In this document: piece by piece, positions 29,885 through 30,131 of the stretch
Layout: each line of letters begins with the position of its first letter
Position numbering within the stretch: the stretch's first letter is position 1
Notes under the pieces: generated by a model
What the model saw: only the letters and a program-made list of their open reading frames with translations
What the model was told of the DNA's origin: nothing
Database searches by the model: none
Program-made: the position numbers and the translations under genes
NCBI GenBank assembly: GCA_023389425.1
Contig: JAEWEK010000154.1
Span: 1 to 30,131 of the forward strand
Origin: Pseudomonadota bacterium
Lineage (GTDB): Bacteria; Pseudomonadota; Gammaproteobacteria; Burkholderiales; Burkholderiaceae_D
Reading direction: 5' to 3'
DNA: 30,131 nt

Positions 29885-30131
29885 ATGTCCTACATACTCG
29901 AAGCCCTCAAGAAGGCACAGGCCGAACGCCAGCTGGGCAGCTCGCCGACCATCCATGCGCCGGCGGCCAGCGCCGTTCCCGTGGCGAGCGCGAAGCGCAT
30001 GCCGCTGGCGATAGGCGTCGCCGCCGGCGTGGCGGTGGCCGCTGCGGCGCTGCTGATGTGGCGGCACCAGGATGCGCCGGTGGCGGCCGTGGCGCCTGCG
30101 GCGCCGCCGCAGCTTGCAGCGGTCCCCGCAC
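29885..30131 (+). CDS. gspB: GspB-family general secretion protein, 5' part
   Basis: Partner of GspA/ExeA in type II secretion. The first 82 codons are present and the window ends inside the gene. The diagnostic N-terminus MSYILEALKKAQAERQLGSS is followed by an Ala-rich cytoplasmic stretch and one membrane helix at about residues 40-57 (PLAIGVAAGVAVAAAALLMW). A Pro/Ala-rich periplasmic linker then begins. It starts 6 bp after the gspA stop, so the two form one operon. Confidence 0.92.
   Translation, partial: MSYILEALKKAQAERQLGSSPTIHAPAASAVPVASAKRMPLAIGVAAGVAVAAAALLMWRHQDAPVAAVAPAAPPQLAAVPA

Noticed and set aside
28139..30067. 642-codon minus-strand frame opposite gspA/gspB
   Set aside because: The plus-strand genes show Walker motifs, a membrane helix and the diagnostic GspB N-terminus; the opposite frame shows nothing.

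Overview
The window is about 30 kb of a GC-rich bacterial chromosome. A Betaproteobacterium of the Oxalobacteraceae (Massilia/Telluria/Duganella-like) fits best. This rests on the rpsP-rimM-trmD-rplS order, a DUF3579 gene, a PEP-CTERM protein, GspA/GspB secretion genes and many short REP-type hairpins. The assignment is inferred from content; no database search was possible.

Layout. Positions 1-6.6 kb hold the 3' part of alaS, a TusA-family gene, etfB-etfA (electron transfer flavoprotein) and a large acyl-CoA dehydrogenase that probably feeds electrons to it. Positions 6.6-8.1 kb hold a 147-bp MITE-like element, a His-rich lipoprotein with a PTPA-repeat linker, and a convergent TM2 protein. 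Positions 8.2-10.4 kb hold the ribosomal/tRNA operon rpsP-rimM-trmD-rplS with a strong promoter and a terminator. Positions 10.4-16.5 kb hold a CoA-type NUDIX hydrolase, a CobD/CbiB-like membrane protein, a DUF3579 protein, a two-domain M16 peptidase and an SDR oxidoreductase. Positions 16.5-18.1 kb hold a second, 174-bp copy of the MITE-like element with an 8-bp target duplication, and a periplasmic TPR protein on the minus strand.

Positions 18.25-22.8 kb are a tight minus-strand amino-sugar operon in the order kinase (BadF family), nagA deacetylase, SIS-domain deaminase (NagB-II type) and GH3 N-acetylhexosaminidase. Its TTGACA-17 bp-TATAGT promoter is accompanied by two tandem TGGTAT(T/C)-N4 repeat pairs that look like NagQ boxes. 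The enzymes would release GlcNAc, phosphorylate it, deacetylate it and deaminate it to fructose-6-phosphate.

Positions 22.9-28.0 kb are the accessory part. They hold a PEP-CTERM protein with an EF-hand loop, a decayed 3' remnant of a second alpha-amino-acid ester hydrolase gene, and a small AT-richer islet with two unrecognised genes (Gly-rich protein and four-helix membrane protein). These are followed by the intact ester hydrolase and a frameshifted DUF2807-type gene with 16 alternating GSG/GPG rungs. The window ends in gspA (exeA) and the start of gspB.

The observations most worth a second look are the REP-containing MITE family found at terminators, the islet between an ester hydrolase gene and a paralogue remnant, the alternating GSG/GPG solenoid with its frameshift, and the amino-sugar operator array. 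I found no clearly new multi-gene system. The islet is the only candidate, and its function is unknown.
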